In this document: positions 9,466-18,443 of the stretch, in pieces
Position numbering within the stretch: the first letter of the stretch is position 1
Layout: every line of letters begins with the position of its first letter
DNA from: Kitasatospora sp. MAA4
GTDB lineage: Bacteria; Actinomycetota; Actinomycetes; Streptomycetales; Streptomycetaceae
Assembly: GCF_029893355.1 (NCBI RefSeq)
Contig: NZ_JARZAI010000001.1
Coordinates: 1-64,000 of the forward strand
DNA length: 64,000 nucleotides
Direction: 5' to 3'
Program-made: the position numbers and the translations under genes
The notes under the pieces: model-generated
The model's input: the letters and a program-made list of their open reading frames with translations, nothing else
Told to the model about the DNA's origin: nothing
The model's database searches: none

Positions 9466-12400
9466 TCACGCCTGAGCGGTGCCCGGCGGCAGTTCCAGCT
9501 CGAACCAGACGACCTTGCCGTGCCGGGTGCCGCGGCTGCCCCAGCGGTGCGCCAGGGTGTTCACCAGGTGCATCCCGCGGCCCCCCTCGTCGTCCTCCAG
9601 GGCGCGGCGCATCTTCGGCGCGTGGCTGTCGACGTCGGCCACCTCCACGGTCAGCGCCCGGTTGCGGAACAGCCGCAGCTGGGTGGGCGCGCCGGCGTGC
9701 ACCATGGCGTTGGTGATCAGCTCGCTGGTCAGCAGCTCGGTCTGGTCGATCAGAGCGGCCAGGCCCCAGCCGCGCAGGGTGGCACGGGTGAACCGCCGGG
9801 CGTGGCCCACCAGCGCGCGGTCCTTGGTGAGCGAGAGGGTGGCGAGCCGGTCCGAGCCGATCGCCCGGGCCTGCGCCATGATCACCGCGATGTCGTCCTC
9901 CCGGGGCCCGGTGATCAGGGTGGACAGCACGGCGTCGCAGCTCTCCTCCAGCGAGCCCCGCTGCTCGGCCACCGTGCGGCGCAGCACCTCCATCCCGGCG
10001 TCCAGGTCGCGGTCCCGGCGCTCGACCAGGCCGTCCGTGCAGAGCACCAGCAGGCCGTCCTCGGGGAGGGTGAACTCCACCGTCTCGAACGGGACCCCGC
10101 CGACCCCCAGCGGCGCCCCGGTCGGCAGGTCGAGCACCCGCACGGTGCCGTTCGGCCCGCTCACCACCGGCGGCAGGTGGCCGGCGCAGCAGGCCGTGCA
10201 GACCCGGTCGACGGGGTCGAAGACCACGCAGACGCTGGTGGCGAACTGTCCCTCGCCGACCGTCGCGGCGGCCTCGTCCAGCCGCCGCATGACCCGCGCC
10301 GGATCCATGTCCAGGGTGATCAGTGTCCTTGCCACGGTGCGGAGTTGGCCCATCGTCGCGGCCGCCCGCAGGCCGTGCCCGGTGACGTCGCCGACCACCA
10401 GGGCGACCCGCCCGCAGGACAGCGGCACGACGTCGAACCAGTCGCCGCCCACCTCGCTCAGCTCGCTGCTGGGCAGGTAGCGGTAGGCGATGTCCAGGCC
10501 GAGCGTGGGGTGCACCTCCTGCGGCAGCAGGCTGCGTTGCAGGGTCAGCGCGGTGTCCCGCTCGCGGCGGTACAGCCGGGCGTTGTCCATGCAGACGGCG
10601 GCCCGCGCGGCCAGCTCCTCGGCCAGCGCCACGTCCGCCGGACCGAACGGCTCCGGGTTGTTGCGCAGCCGCATGAACTCCGCCCCGCCCAGCACCGCGC
10701 CGCGGGCCAGCAGCGGCACCATCAGATAGGAGTGCAGCCCCGAGTCCAGGGCCGGCTGGACCCGGTCGGGGGAGGCGACGATCCGCGCCAGGTTCTCCTC
10801 GTTGACGTGCGCGACCAGGATCGACCGGCCGCTGCGCAGGCTCTCGGCGTACAGCCGGGCCGACTGCGACACCCCGCCCACCGGGTCCGCGGCGCCGGTC
10901 AGCAGGCCGCCGGGGGCGTACTCGCCGACCGCGACCGCGCGCATCGTGATCGATCCGGAGGACGGCACCGGCGCGGTCTCCTCGCCCTCCAGCACCGACT
11001 CCATCAGGTCGACCGTGACGAAGTCGGCCAAACGGGGGATCACCACCTCCACCAGCTCCTCGGCGGTGCGCCGCAGGTCCAGCGTGGCGCCGATCCGGGT
11101 GCTCGCCTCGGCCAGCAGCGCGAGCCGCTGGTGGGCGGCGTGCGCCTCGTCCAGCGCCTGCTGGCGGGCCTTGGCCGCGTCCCGCTCCAGGGTGTAGAGG
11201 CGGGCGTTGTCGATCGAGACGGCGGCCCGGGTGGCCAGCTCCGCGCCGAGCGTGATGTCCTCCTCGGCGAGCGACTCGCGGTCGCCGCGCCGCGAGTAGA
11301 CCACCATGCCGAGCACCGCGCCGCGGGCCACCAGCGGCGTGACGTGCACCGAGCGCGAGATGTTGCGCAGGTAGGCCCGCATCCGCGGCTCGGCCGCCTT
11401 CGCGGTGAGCGGCGGCAGGTCCCAGGAGGGCACCACGACGGTCTGGCCGCTGGCCATCGCCTGCGCGTACGGCGAGTCCGGCGGTATCTCGTACAGCGCG
11501 TCGGCGGGCAGGTCCCCCAGCGGGTAGGCGGAGTCGGTGGTGGCCACCGCCAGGCGCCGCACCCGGTCGCCCGGGGCGGCCGGCTCGCCGCTGACCAGCC
11601 GCTCCAGCACGAAGACCCCGCTGACGTCGGCCACCCGCGGCACCATCGCGTCGGCCAGCTCGCGGGCGGTGCGCCGCAGGTCCAGCGTGGTGCCGATGGA
11701 GGCGGTCACGTCGACCAGCAGCGCCAGGCGCTCGGTCGCCCTCGCGGCCCGCTCCTCGGCCTTGAAGCGCTCGGTCACGTCGACGATCGTCGAGCTGAGG
11801 CCGAGCACCTGGCCGGGCGGGTCCTCCAGCCGGAAGTAGGAGGCCGACCAGGCGTGGTCGTGCGTCGGGTCACGCGGTGTGCGCCCGTGCGAGCGGGCGT
11901 CGATCACCGGCTCGCCGGTGGTCAGCACGTGCCGCATCACCGCCTCGACCTCCGCCGCGTTGATCCCCGGCAGCACCTCGGTTATCCGGTGGCCCACATG
12001 CGCCGCGACCGGCAGCCCGTTCACCTCGGCCAGCGCATCGTTGAGCCGGACGAAGCGCAGCTCGGGGTCGTAGACCGCCATCCCGATCGGGGACTGCGTG
12101 AAGAAGCCGTCCAGCAGCGCCAGGTCCCCCTGGAGGCGGCGCACCGTGGTGACGTCCGTGACCACCGCGAGCACCAGGGGGCGCCCGCCGAGGCCGCTCA
12201 CCAGGTGGGTGCGGAAGGCCAGCAGGACGTGGTGCCCGTCGCGGTGGCGCACCGGGTAGACGCCGGACCAGGGGTGGCCGTGCAGGATCTGCTCGAACAG
12301 GGCCAGGACCTGCGGGCGGCGGCTCTTGCTGACCAGCAGCTGCGCGGCCGACTGCCCCAGCGCCTCCTCGGCGGTGTAGCCGAGCAGCTCCTCGGCGTCG

Positions 12401-12591
12401 GCGCTCCAGTGCACGATCCGCCCGTTCGCCTCGACCAGGGCCGTCGCGACGGGCAGCATCAGCCGGCTGTCCAGCTGCTCCGGCTCCACGTCCTCCGGTA
12501 TGTCCGGGTTCGGTGTGTCCGGGCGTACGGGATCGGCGTCCGCCGCCGTGCGGCGAGCGCCCGCGCCATCCCTTGGCTGGTCTGCCTGCAT
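9466..12591 (-). CDS. PAS/GAF sensor phosphatase (SpoIIE-type PP2C) with HATPase domain
   Basis: About 1041 residues, cytoplasmic. Domain order by sequence: PAS with ALVEANGRIVHWSADAEELLGY (about 45-160), second PAS with FFTQSPIGMAVYDPELRF (about 165-290), two GAF domains each beginning LALL..(V/A)..TIGTTLDLRRTA-like (about 310-660), a PP2C/SpoIIE phosphatase with EVGGDWFDVVPL and VVGDVTGHGLRAA metal-binding motifs (about 690-900), and a C-terminal anti-sigma-type HATPase with LTSELITNAMVHAG and DEGGRGMHLVNTLAHRWG. Such proteins dephosphorylate anti-anti-sigma factors and may phosphorylate or bind them through the kinase-like domain, linking a stress or ligand signal to sigma factor release. 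No partner STAS gene is adjacent. Start ATG 12591 follows GGGG at about 10 nt. Confidence 0.92.
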   Translation of the reverse strand: MQADQPRDGAGARRTAADADPVRPDTPNPDIPEDVEPEQLDSRLMLPVATALVEANGRIVHWSADAEELLGYTAEEALGQSAAQLLVSKSRRPQVLALFEQILHGHPWSGVYPVRHRDGHHVLLAFRTHLVSGLGGRPLVLAVVTDVTTVRRLQGDLALLDGFFTQSPIGMAVYDPELRFVRLNDALAEVNGLPVAAHVGHRITEVLPGINAAEVEAVMRHVLTTGEPVIDARSHGRTPRDPTHDHAWSASYFRLEDPPGQVLGLSSTIVDVTERFKAEERAARATERLALLVDVTASIGTTLDLRRTARELADAMVPRVADVSGVFVLERLVSGEPAAPGDRVRRLAVATTDSAYPLGDLPADALYEIPPDSPYAQAMASGQTVVVPSWDLPPLTAKAAEPRMRAYLRNISRSVHVTPLVARGAVLGMVVYSRRGDRESLAEEDITLGAELATRAAVSIDNARLYTLERDAAKARQQALDEAHAAHQRLALLAEASTRIGATLDLRRTAEELVEVVIPRLADFVTVDLMESVLEGEETAPVPSSGSITMRAVAVGEYAPGGLLTGAADPVGGVSQSARLYAESLRSGRSILVAHVNEENLARIVASPDRVQPALDSGLHSYLMVPLLARGAVLGGAEFMRLRNNPEPFGPADVALAEELAARAAVCMDNARLYRRERDTALTLQRSLLPQEVHPTLGLDIAYRYLPSSELSEVGGDWFDVVPLSCGRVALVVGDVTGHGLRAAATMGQLRTVARTLITLDMDPARVMRRLDEAAATVGEGQFATSVCVVFDPVDRVCTACCAGHLPPVVSGPNGTVRVLDLPTGAPLGVGGVPFETVEFTLPEDGLLVLCTDGLVERRDRDLDAGMEVLRRTVAEQRGSLEESCDAVLSTLITGPREDDIAVIMAQARAIGSDRLATLSLTKDRALVGHARRFTRATLRGWGLAALIDQTELLTSELITNAMVHAGAPTQLRLFRNRALTVEVADVDSHAPKMRRALEDDEGGRGMHLVNTLAHRWGSRGTRHGKVVWFELELPPGTAQA

Positions 12592-12705
12592 CCCAGGACC
12601 CCGCTCGGAGGTGACCGCCCCGCCCAGCCATTTTCGCACGGGACGCCGGTCTCGCAGGGCGCGCGGCGGCGGGCTCACGCCCCCCGCCGCACGCCGCTGT
12701 GCCGG

Positions 12706-13632
12706 TCAGCCCCGGGTTGCCTCGGCGTACCGTTCGTGCTGCTCGGACGCCCCCGGACGGTACCCGCCCGGGCGGCGGGAGCGGCGCGGGTGGCGGGTGA
12801 TGCTGTACCCCGCGACGCCGGCCAGCGAGGCCAGCGCGCCACCGGCCAGGGTCCAGCCCCAGCGGGTGTTCCACTGGGAGAACCAGTCGGAGTACCAGTG
12901 CGAGGCGGCGGCCGTCGGCGCGGCGGCCCCCAGCTGCCCGGCCGCGGTCGGACTCGGGACGGCGGTCGGCGCCGCCGTCGCGTCCGGCGCCAGGGTGGCG
13001 CCGGCGTTCACCGGCGGCACCAGGGCGGCCTTCAGCGCGCCGCCCTCCGGCTGCGCCGCGTCCGCGCCGCCGGTGCTGGCGATGTGCAGCTGCGCCTGGG
13101 CCGGCAGACCGAAGTCCTGGGTCGGGGCGTCGGTCGCCGACAGCTTGACGTAGTACGTGCCCGGCAGCGGGTCGCCGGACCACGGTTCGGCCCAGGAGCG
13201 GATCTGACGCAGCGTGCAGGTGGTCGTCAGGGTGGCCGCGGTGGGCGCGGCGGTGGCGCTCTGGGTGCCCGCGGTGCAGGACTGGCGGCGGCGCAGGCCG
13301 TCGAAGACCTCCGTCGTCCAGGTCTGCGGCCCGTGCCGGTCGGCGGCGGCCGGCAGGGTGACCGTGACGGTGACGGTCGGGGTCTGTCCCTCGGCGGCGG
13401 CGAAGGACCAGTACAGGTAGTCGCCGATGCCGGCGTCCACCGAGGCGTCCTGACCGGGCGCCAGCGAGGTCGCGGTCAGGAACGAGTTGCCGGCGGTGCT
13501 CGCCGGAGCGGCTGGACCGCTCGAACTCGGGGACGGGGAAGGGGAGTCGGCGGAGGCCGCGGCTGCCGGCGCGAGGGCCAGCAGGCCACCGGCGAGCAGG
13601 GCGGTCCAGACAGCGGTTGTCGTACGCATCAT
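12706..13632 (-). CDS. Secreted, C-terminally membrane-anchored protein of unknown function
   Basis: 308 residues. An N-terminal signal sequence (TAVWTALLAGGLLALAPAAAA) is followed by a Ser/Pro-rich linker, then a beta-rich extracellular domain with ASVDAGIGDYLYWSFAAAEGQ and PGTYYVKLSATD. This pattern resembles pre-peptidase C-terminal (PPC-like) sandwiches. A Pro/Ala/Thr-rich stalk and one membrane helix (TLAGGALASLAGVAGYSI) precede a basic tail. Its ATG shares one base with the TGA of the VWA gene upstream (TGATG at 13630-13634), indicating translational coupling, so the two proteins probably act together at the cell surface. No enzymatic residues recognised. Confidence 0.8.
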   Translation of the reverse strand: MMRTTTAVWTALLAGGLLALAPAAAASADSPSPSPSSSGPAAPASTAGNSFLTATSLAPGQDASVDAGIGDYLYWSFAAAEGQTPTVTVTVTLPAAADRHGPQTWTTEVFDGLRRRQSCTAGTQSATAAPTAATLTTTCTLRQIRSWAEPWSGDPLPGTYYVKLSATDAPTQDFGLPAQAQLHIASTGGADAAQPEGGALKAALVPPVNAGATLAPDATAAPTAVPSPTAAGQLGAAAPTAAASHWYSDWFSQWNTRWGWTLAGGALASLAGVAGYSITRHPRRSRRPGGYRPGASEQHERYAEATRG

Positions 13633-14957
13633 CAGTTCTCCCGCCAGACAGCGATCCGCCAGCGTGCGACCCAGCCGAAGAGCAGCCCGCAGACCAGCCC
13701 GGCGCCGGTCAGCACCAGCAGCAGCGTCCAGCCGCGGCCCAGGCCCAGCACGGGTCCCTCGGGCGCGGGCGAGGCGGCGGTGAGGCCGACGGTCAGCTCC
13801 AGCGGCAGGCCGGGGTCGGTGGCCACGCCGGGCTGCGGCGCGAGCGAGTTGCTGACGACCAGGCAGACGTCGCCGCCGGCCGTGGTAGTGGACGTGGGGG
13901 AGGGGGACGGCGAGCCCGTGGCGGCCCAGCGCAGACCGGTGGAGACCACGTCGGTCCGGCCGCTGCCGGCGTCCGTGCCGCGCACCAGTTCCTGTCCGCC
14001 CGCGTCGGTGGCCTGGAGCAGCACCCCGTAGTCACGGGCCACCGCCCGGTCCAGCGAGACGCTCACCGAGGCGCGCAGCTCCTGGCCCGGCTGGACCGGC
14101 ACCCGGTAGTAGCGGTGCTCGGAGAACTTCTCCCGGTCGCTGTAGACGCCAGGGGCCAGCACCGGCGCGCTCGCGCAGGTGGCGGCGCCGGTCGCGGCGG
14201 CCGGGGTCTGCCGGTAGGTGTTGTCGGCCTGGCCGACGATCTCCTTCAGCTTCTTGCTGAGCTGCTCCTGGGTGCGCACGTCGGTGTACGTGCCGCCGGT
14301 CGCGTTGGCGATGCAGAGCAGCTGGTTCTTGACGCCGTCGTCGTGGGCCAGGCCCAGCGTGTCGATCACCAGGTGGATGCCCTGGGCGGCCAGCTGACGG
14401 GCCACGTCGCACGGGTCGGGCGGCGCGCAGTCGTCCTCGCCGTCGGTGATCAGGACGATCCGGCGGGTGGCCTGGCCGGGACCCAGGTCCTGGGCGGCAC
14501 CGCGCAGCGCCAGGCCGATCGGGGTCCAGCCGGTGGGCCGCAGGGTGGCGACGGCGGTCTTCGCCTCGACCTTGTTGGTCTTGCCGACCGGGTAGAGCGA
14601 CTGGGTGTCCAGGCAGCCCTGCGCCTTGTCGTTGCCGGGGTAGGTGGCGCCGAGCACCCGGATGCCGAACTCGGTCTCGTCCGGGAGGGCGTCGACCACC
14701 TCGTCCAGCGACTGCTGGGCGACCGAGATCCGGCTGCGGCCCTGGATGTCCTGCGTCCGCATGGACCCGCTGTCGTCCAGGATCAGGTCGACCTTGGGGG
14801 CCTCGGTGGTGGCGGTGGTGGCGGGCGGCGGGCCGCCGGTGGGTTCGTCGGCGAGGGCCGGGCACCCGCTGAACAGCGAGAACCCGGTTATCGCCAGGGC
14901 GGCCAGCAGGCTGGGGAGCCTGGCCGCTTTGCGTCGGTTGATGATCACGGCCCGCAT
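13632..14957 (-). CDS. Surface VWA-domain protein
   Basis: 441 residues. Signal sequence (LPSLLAALAITGFSLFSG), then a von Willebrand factor A domain (about 50-260) with a complete MIDAS: DDSGSM (DxSxS), the Thr region around RPTGWTPIGLAL and LITDGEDDC. A second extracellular beta-rich region similar in style to its partner (YSDREKFSEHRYYRVPVQPGQ) and a C-terminal membrane helix (LLLVLTGAGLVCGLLFGW) with a basic tail follow. A putative metal-dependent adhesion or complex-forming protein of the outer membrane face. Start ATG at 14957 matches the onset of the signal peptide; the longer frame upstream lacks one. It is translationally coupled to the gene ending at 12706. Confidence 0.85.
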   Translation of the reverse strand: MRAVIINRRKAARLPSLLAALAITGFSLFSGCPALADEPTGGPPPATTATTEAPKVDLILDDSGSMRTQDIQGRSRISVAQQSLDEVVDALPDETEFGIRVLGATYPGNDKAQGCLDTQSLYPVGKTNKVEAKTAVATLRPTGWTPIGLALRGAAQDLGPGQATRRIVLITDGEDDCAPPDPCDVARQLAAQGIHLVIDTLGLAHDDGVKNQLLCIANATGGTYTDVRTQEQLSKKLKEIVGQADNTYRQTPAAATGAATCASAPVLAPGVYSDREKFSEHRYYRVPVQPGQELRASVSVSLDRAVARDYGVLLQATDAGGQELVRGTDAGSGRTDVVSTGLRWAATGSPSPSPTSTTTAGGDVCLVVSNSLAPQPGVATDPGLPLELTVGLTAASPAPEGPVLGLGRGWTLLLVLTGAGLVCGLLFGWVARWRIAVWREN

Positions 14958-15150
14958 CTTATGGATCATCAGTTCGGCTTGGCCAACCGGAGCGGGGGCC
15001 ACCGCTGATGGCGCGCCAGTGGGAGTTCTGTCATGGCCCGGCAAAGCCTTTCCCATAAGTACGACAAGCTGATGACTCATGAGGTGTCGTGCAGTCTCAT
15101 GTGTCCCAGCCGTCGTCGACGGGATCAACCATCACCCCCAGGGGACACCC

Positions 15151-16536
15151 ATGCGACGTACCACCCGCCGCCGCACCATGTCGGCGCTCGCCGTCACGGC
15201 GCTCGCCGCCAGCACCGCCCTCACCGGGGCGGGCACGGCCGGAGCAGCTCTGACGATCACCGCCGCCGGATCGGCGCACCCGGTGCCCGCCGCTGTCGGC
15301 CACCGGCTCACCGGGCACCAGTACCCGGCCCCGCTCACCATCGCCCAGTGCCAGGCGCAGCTCCAGTCCTCCTGCTACGGCGCCACCCAGCTGGAGCAGG
15401 CCTACAACGAGCACCCGCTGTTCAACAAGGGCATCACCGGGGCCGGCCGCACCATCGTGATCGTCGACTCGTTCGGCTCACCCACGATCCAGCACGACCT
15501 CGACGTCTACAGCGCGCAGTACGGCATACCGAGCGCCAACGTGAAGGTCGTCAAGTCCGGTACCGTGCCGCCCTTCGACCCCACCAACAGCGACATGACC
15601 GGCTGGGCCGAGGAGACGACGATCGACGTCGACATGGCCCACGCGATGGCGCCCGGCGCCAACATCGTGCTGCTGGAGACCGGCGTCTCGGAGACCGAGG
15701 GCACCACCGGCTTCCCGGAGATGATGAACGGTGAGGACGCGCTCATCAAGCAGGGCGTCGGCGACGTCATCTCGCAGAGCTTCGGCGCCACCGAGAACAC
15801 CTTCCCCGGCTTCGACCAGGGCGACTTCTCCAGCCTGCTGAACCTGCGCTACGCCTTCAAGGACGCGGCCGCCCACGGCGTCACCGTGCTCGCCGCCTCC
15901 GGCGACAACGGCTCGACCGACGCCGAGTCGGACGGCTCGACGCTCTACCCCTACCAGGTGACCTCCTGGCCGCCCTCCGACCCGCTGGTCACCGGCGTCG
16001 GCGCCACCACCGTCAAGCTGGACGACAACGGCAACCGGCTCACCCCCGACACCGTCTGGGACGACCCCAGCACCAACAGCGGCGCCTCCGGCGGCGGCAA
16101 GTCCAAGGTCTTCAACCGCCCGCTCTTCCAGACCGGTGTCGCCAATGTGGTCGGCAACACCCGCGGCGTCCCGGACATCAGCATGCTCGGCGACCCGCTG
16201 ACCGGTGTCTGGACGTACAACAGCTTCGGCCCCGACGACAACGGCTGGGAGCTGTGGGGCGGCACCAGCGTCGCGACCCCGATCTTCTCCGGCGTCGTCG
16301 CCCTCGCCGCCCAGGAGGCCGGCCACCGCCTCGGCAACCTCAACTACGGCCTCTACGCGCTCGGCGCCCTCCAGCAGGCCGGCGCCCCCGGCACCGGCCT
16401 GACCGACGTGGTCGGCGGCTCCAACACCTACAACGGCGTCCCCGGAGAGCCCGTCACCCCCGGCTACGACCTCGCCACCGGCTGGGGCACCGTCGACGCC
16501 TCCAAGTTCGTCCCGGCGATCGCGGCCCTCGGCTGA
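15151..16536 (+). CDS. Secreted S53-family (sedolisin) peptidase
   Basis: 461 residues with a twin-arginine-rich signal (MRRTTRRRTM then a hydrophobic Ala-rich stretch). The S53 triad is visible: Glu155 and Asp159 in AEETTIDVDMAHAMAPGA, the oxyanion Asp252 in ASGDNG, and nucleophile Ser373 in WGGTSVATP. The C-terminal calcium site DVVGGSNTYNG...GYDLATGWGTVD is also present. Sedolisins are acid-active serine-carboxyl endopeptidases. The long prodomain of pro-kumamolisin-type members is missing; only about 60 residues precede the catalytic domain, which is common for short streptomycete members. ATG at 15151 follows AGGGGAC. It sits 243 bp upstream of the RiPP precursor gene but is closed off by its own terminator. 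Confidence 0.92.
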   Translation: MRRTTRRRTMSALAVTALAASTALTGAGTAGAALTITAAGSAHPVPAAVGHRLTGHQYPAPLTIAQCQAQLQSSCYGATQLEQAYNEHPLFNKGITGAGRTIVIVDSFGSPTIQHDLDVYSAQYGIPSANVKVVKSGTVPPFDPTNSDMTGWAEETTIDVDMAHAMAPGANIVLLETGVSETEGTTGFPEMMNGEDALIKQGVGDVISQSFGATENTFPGFDQGDFSSLLNLRYAFKDAAAHGVTVLAASGDNGSTDAESDGSTLYPYQVTSWPPSDPLVTGVGATTVKLDDNGNRLTPDTVWDDPSTNSGASGGGKSKVFNRPLFQTGVANVVGNTRGVPDISMLGDPLTGVWTYNSFGPDDNGWELWGGTSVATPIFSGVVALAAQEAGHRLGNLNYGLYALGALQQAGAPGTGLTDVVGGSNTYNGVPGEPVTPGYDLATGWGTVDASKFVPAIAALG

Positions 16537-16556
16537 CCCGACTGCCACACGTAAGA

Positions 16557-16590
16557 GACGCCGGCCGCCTTCGGGCGGTCGGCGTCTTTT
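16557..16590 (+). terminator. Rho-independent terminator after the S53 peptidase
   Basis: A 13-position stem, GACGCCGGCCGCC at 16557-16569 with GGCGGTCGGCGTC at 16574-16586, one mismatch, a TTCG tetraloop and a following TTTTGTTG run. A textbook intrinsic terminator 20 bp past the peptidase stop. It separates the peptidase from the RiPP operon. Confidence 0.9.
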
Positions 16591-16626
16591 GTTGTCCGGC
16601 ATTCCGCCCGAGGCATTCCGACATGC

Positions 16627-16685
16627 GGGACATGAGAGAAATATCGGCCATGTCCCCTGAATTCATCCATTCGCGACAGGGACAT
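16627..16685 (+). promoter_or_regulatory. GGGACAT repeats upstream of the RiPP precursor gene
   Basis: GGGACATG at 16627-16634 is an inverted repeat of CATGTCCC at 16649-16656, and GGGACAT recurs at 16679-16685. The stretch is noticeably AT-richer than its surroundings and lies 95-150 bp ahead of the precursor ATG. The spacing suits an operator or an RNA hairpin in the promoter region. No regulator gene lies in the cluster. Confidence 0.4.
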
Positions 16686-16779
16686 TCCGTCAATAATCCG
16701 GACCAGTAGCCGCGACGAGTTTGCCTGCGACCGGGCCCGGGTAAGTCGCCTGGCGAACTACTGAGGAGGTGAACTAACT

Positions 16780-16908
16780 ATGTCCGCAGCTACCGCAGAG
16801 ATCATCGAGCAGGACGTCGAGCTCGTTGACCTGAGCAACCTCGTCGACGAGCTCTATGCCGAGGACCAGGTCGAGCGTCCTGGCATCATTTGCGAGATCG
16901 CCGCCTGA
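16780..16908 (+). CDS. Putative RiPP precursor peptide (42 aa)
   Basis: A short gene with a near-perfect ribosome site (GAGGAGGTGA, 16763-16772) 7 nt before ATG. The product is strongly acidic: residues 1-30 contain the leader-like segment VELVDLSNLVDELY (13-26), and the C-terminus reads ERPGIICEIAA (32-42) with one cysteine, Cys38. Acidic leader, short hydrophobic tail, the strong ribosome site and position immediately before a radical SAM/SPASM enzyme, a YcaO and a TfuA are what is expected of a RiPP substrate. The core is likely within residues 33-42. Possible modifications are a radical SAM crosslink involving Cys38, a thiazoline from Cys38, or a backbone thioamide from the YcaO/TfuA pair. 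I do not recognise the peptide family. Confidence 0.85.
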   Translation: MSAATAEIIEQDVELVDLSNLVDELYAEDQVERPGIICEIAA

Positions 16909-16938
16909 TATTCAGGACGGCTGATATCCCGCTGACAA

Positions 16939-16982
16939 CCCCCGGGTCCGCACGGTACCTTTCCGTCCGGCGGACCCGGGGG
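16939..16982 (+). terminator. Strong hairpin between precursor and maturation genes
   Basis: A perfect 13-bp stem: CCCCCGGGTCCGC (16939-16951) with GCGGACCCGGGGG (16970-16982), 18-nt loop, no U-tract. It lies 30 nt after the precursor stop and 43 nt before the radical SAM ATG. In RiPP operons such a structure usually attenuates readthrough or protects the precursor mRNA, so that substrate is made in excess over enzymes. Confidence 0.75.
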
Positions 16983-17025
16983 CTGGTCGGAGCTCTGCTT
17001 TCACTCTCGAAAGGGCCTGGTCGGC

Positions 17026-18435
17026 ATGACCACCGATAAAGCAGTGGTACTCCCCAACGCGGACGGCTCGCGGGCCACGCTCTACGATCCGGACCGAATG
17101 TCGTTCGCCACACTTCCGTCCCATCTCGCGGAGCGGGCCCGGCGGTTCGCGGCGGCCAGTCACGGCGCCGGCGATCTGACCGCCGACGAGCGCCGGGAAT
17201 GGGACGAGCTGACCCGGATCATTTCCGCTCCCTCCTTTCCGGTCCCGGCGGACAACAACAGCACCACGATCAACCAGCTGGTGATCGGCAACACCTACCA
17301 CTGCAACATGGGCTGTACGTACTGCTACAACGAGCTCGACACCAAGGACAAGAAGGGCTCCGAGGTCCCGCAGGGGATGGCCTGGGAGACCGCCCGCACC
17401 AGCATCCAGCAGGTCCTCGACCAGGCGGACCCGGGCAAGCCGGTGCGGATCTTCTTCATCGGCGGCGAGCCGCTGCTGGAACGCGAGATCCTGGAACGCA
17501 GCGTGGCGTACGCGGAGGAGTACGCCGCACCGCTGGGTGTCAAGGTGCGTTTCAATGTCTACACGAATGGCACCCTGCTCACCACCAAGGTGCTCGACTG
17601 GTGCGAGGCGCACAAAATATCGCTGATCATCAGCCTGGACGGGCCGCCGGAGCTGAACAGCGACCGGGTTCTGCTCTCCGGGCGGCCGACCAGCAGGATC
17701 GTGCTGCGCAACATCCGGCGCATCATGGATTCCCAGACCTCACCGATGCGCCGGGTGCGCGCGGTCGGCCAGCCGGGCACTCCGCTGGTCGCTCTGCACA
17801 AATACCTGGTCGCACTGGGGTTCAACGAGGTCCACGTGCAGCCGATGTACAACAACGAGGGCATCACCGCCACCAGCGAGTCCGAGATGATAGAACTCCT
17901 GGACTGGTGGACGACCAATCTGGAGAACGGTGTCGTTCTCGACATCATGCCGTTCAGTGCCTTCTTCCAGAAGATCCTCCACCAGGGAAAGGCCGTCAGC
18001 TCCTGGTATCCGTGCCAGGCCGCCAGGAATGCCGTCACGGTCGGGCCCGACGGCCGGGTCTACTCCTGCCACCATGCGATAGAGGAGCCGGCGTTCGAGC
18101 TGGGCCACATCACCAAGGGCCTGCCGATCGTCGAAATCCGCAGCAAGCATTTCAAGCGCGTCGACGAACGCGAACCGTGCCGCGACTGCTGGGCGAAGCA
18201 CATCTGCGGCGGCGAGTGCTACCACCGCTCCCTGTCCGCGGGCGCGGGCGAGTTCGGCACACTCCCGGCCGCCTGCCACGAGCGGAAGGCGCTGATCGGC
18301 TTCGCCCTGGACGCCTTCGCCCGGATCGCCAGGACGAACCCGCAGGCGCTGCGTCGGCTGGCTCTCGGAGACCTGACCTGCCCCGACCCGCAGGACGCGG
18401 CCTACGAGGCGGCCGACCTGCGCGACTTCGTGTGA
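17026..18435 (+). CDS. Radical SAM/SPASM peptide maturase
   Basis: 469 residues. The radical SAM cluster motif CNMGCTYCY gives Cys93, Cys97 and Cys100, followed by FFIGGEPL and the SAM-binding NVYTNGTLL strand. The C-terminal SPASM region carries seven cysteines (330, 348, 385, 388, 394, 398, 417; CRDCWAKHICGGECYH), enough for two auxiliary 4Fe-4S clusters. The first 90 residues (ATLYDPDRMSFATLP...) look like a winged-helix PqqD-type leader-binding domain by pattern; that is an inference. Enzymes of this kind install thioether or C-C crosslinks or alter side chains in RiPP precursors. It is the first gene after the precursor, 8 nt before the YcaO gene, in one operon. Confidence 0.92.
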   Translation: MTTDKAVVLPNADGSRATLYDPDRMSFATLPSHLAERARRFAAASHGAGDLTADERREWDELTRIISAPSFPVPADNNSTTINQLVIGNTYHCNMGCTYCYNELDTKDKKGSEVPQGMAWETARTSIQQVLDQADPGKPVRIFFIGGEPLLEREILERSVAYAEEYAAPLGVKVRFNVYTNGTLLTTKVLDWCEAHKISLIISLDGPPELNSDRVLLSGRPTSRIVLRNIRRIMDSQTSPMRRVRAVGQPGTPLVALHKYLVALGFNEVHVQPMYNNEGITATSESEMIELLDWWTTNLENGVVLDIMPFSAFFQKILHQGKAVSSWYPCQAARNAVTVGPDGRVYSCHHAIEEPAFELGHITKGLPIVEIRSKHFKRVDEREPCRDCWAKHICGGECYHRSLSAGAGEFGTLPAACHERKALIGFALDAFARIARTNPQALRRLALGDLTCPDPQDAAYEAADLRDFV

Positions 18436-18443
18436 GGTACCGC

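Noticed and set aside
9520..14031. A 1503-residue plus-strand frame across the SpoIIE and neighbouring genes
   Set aside because: Low-complexity shadow crossing three well-supported minus-strand genes; no domain seen.
15151..16536. S53 peptidase as the leader protease of the RiPP cluster
   Set aside because: It has an export signal and its own intrinsic terminator; such acid peptidases are common secreted enzymes. Proximity alone is not evidence.
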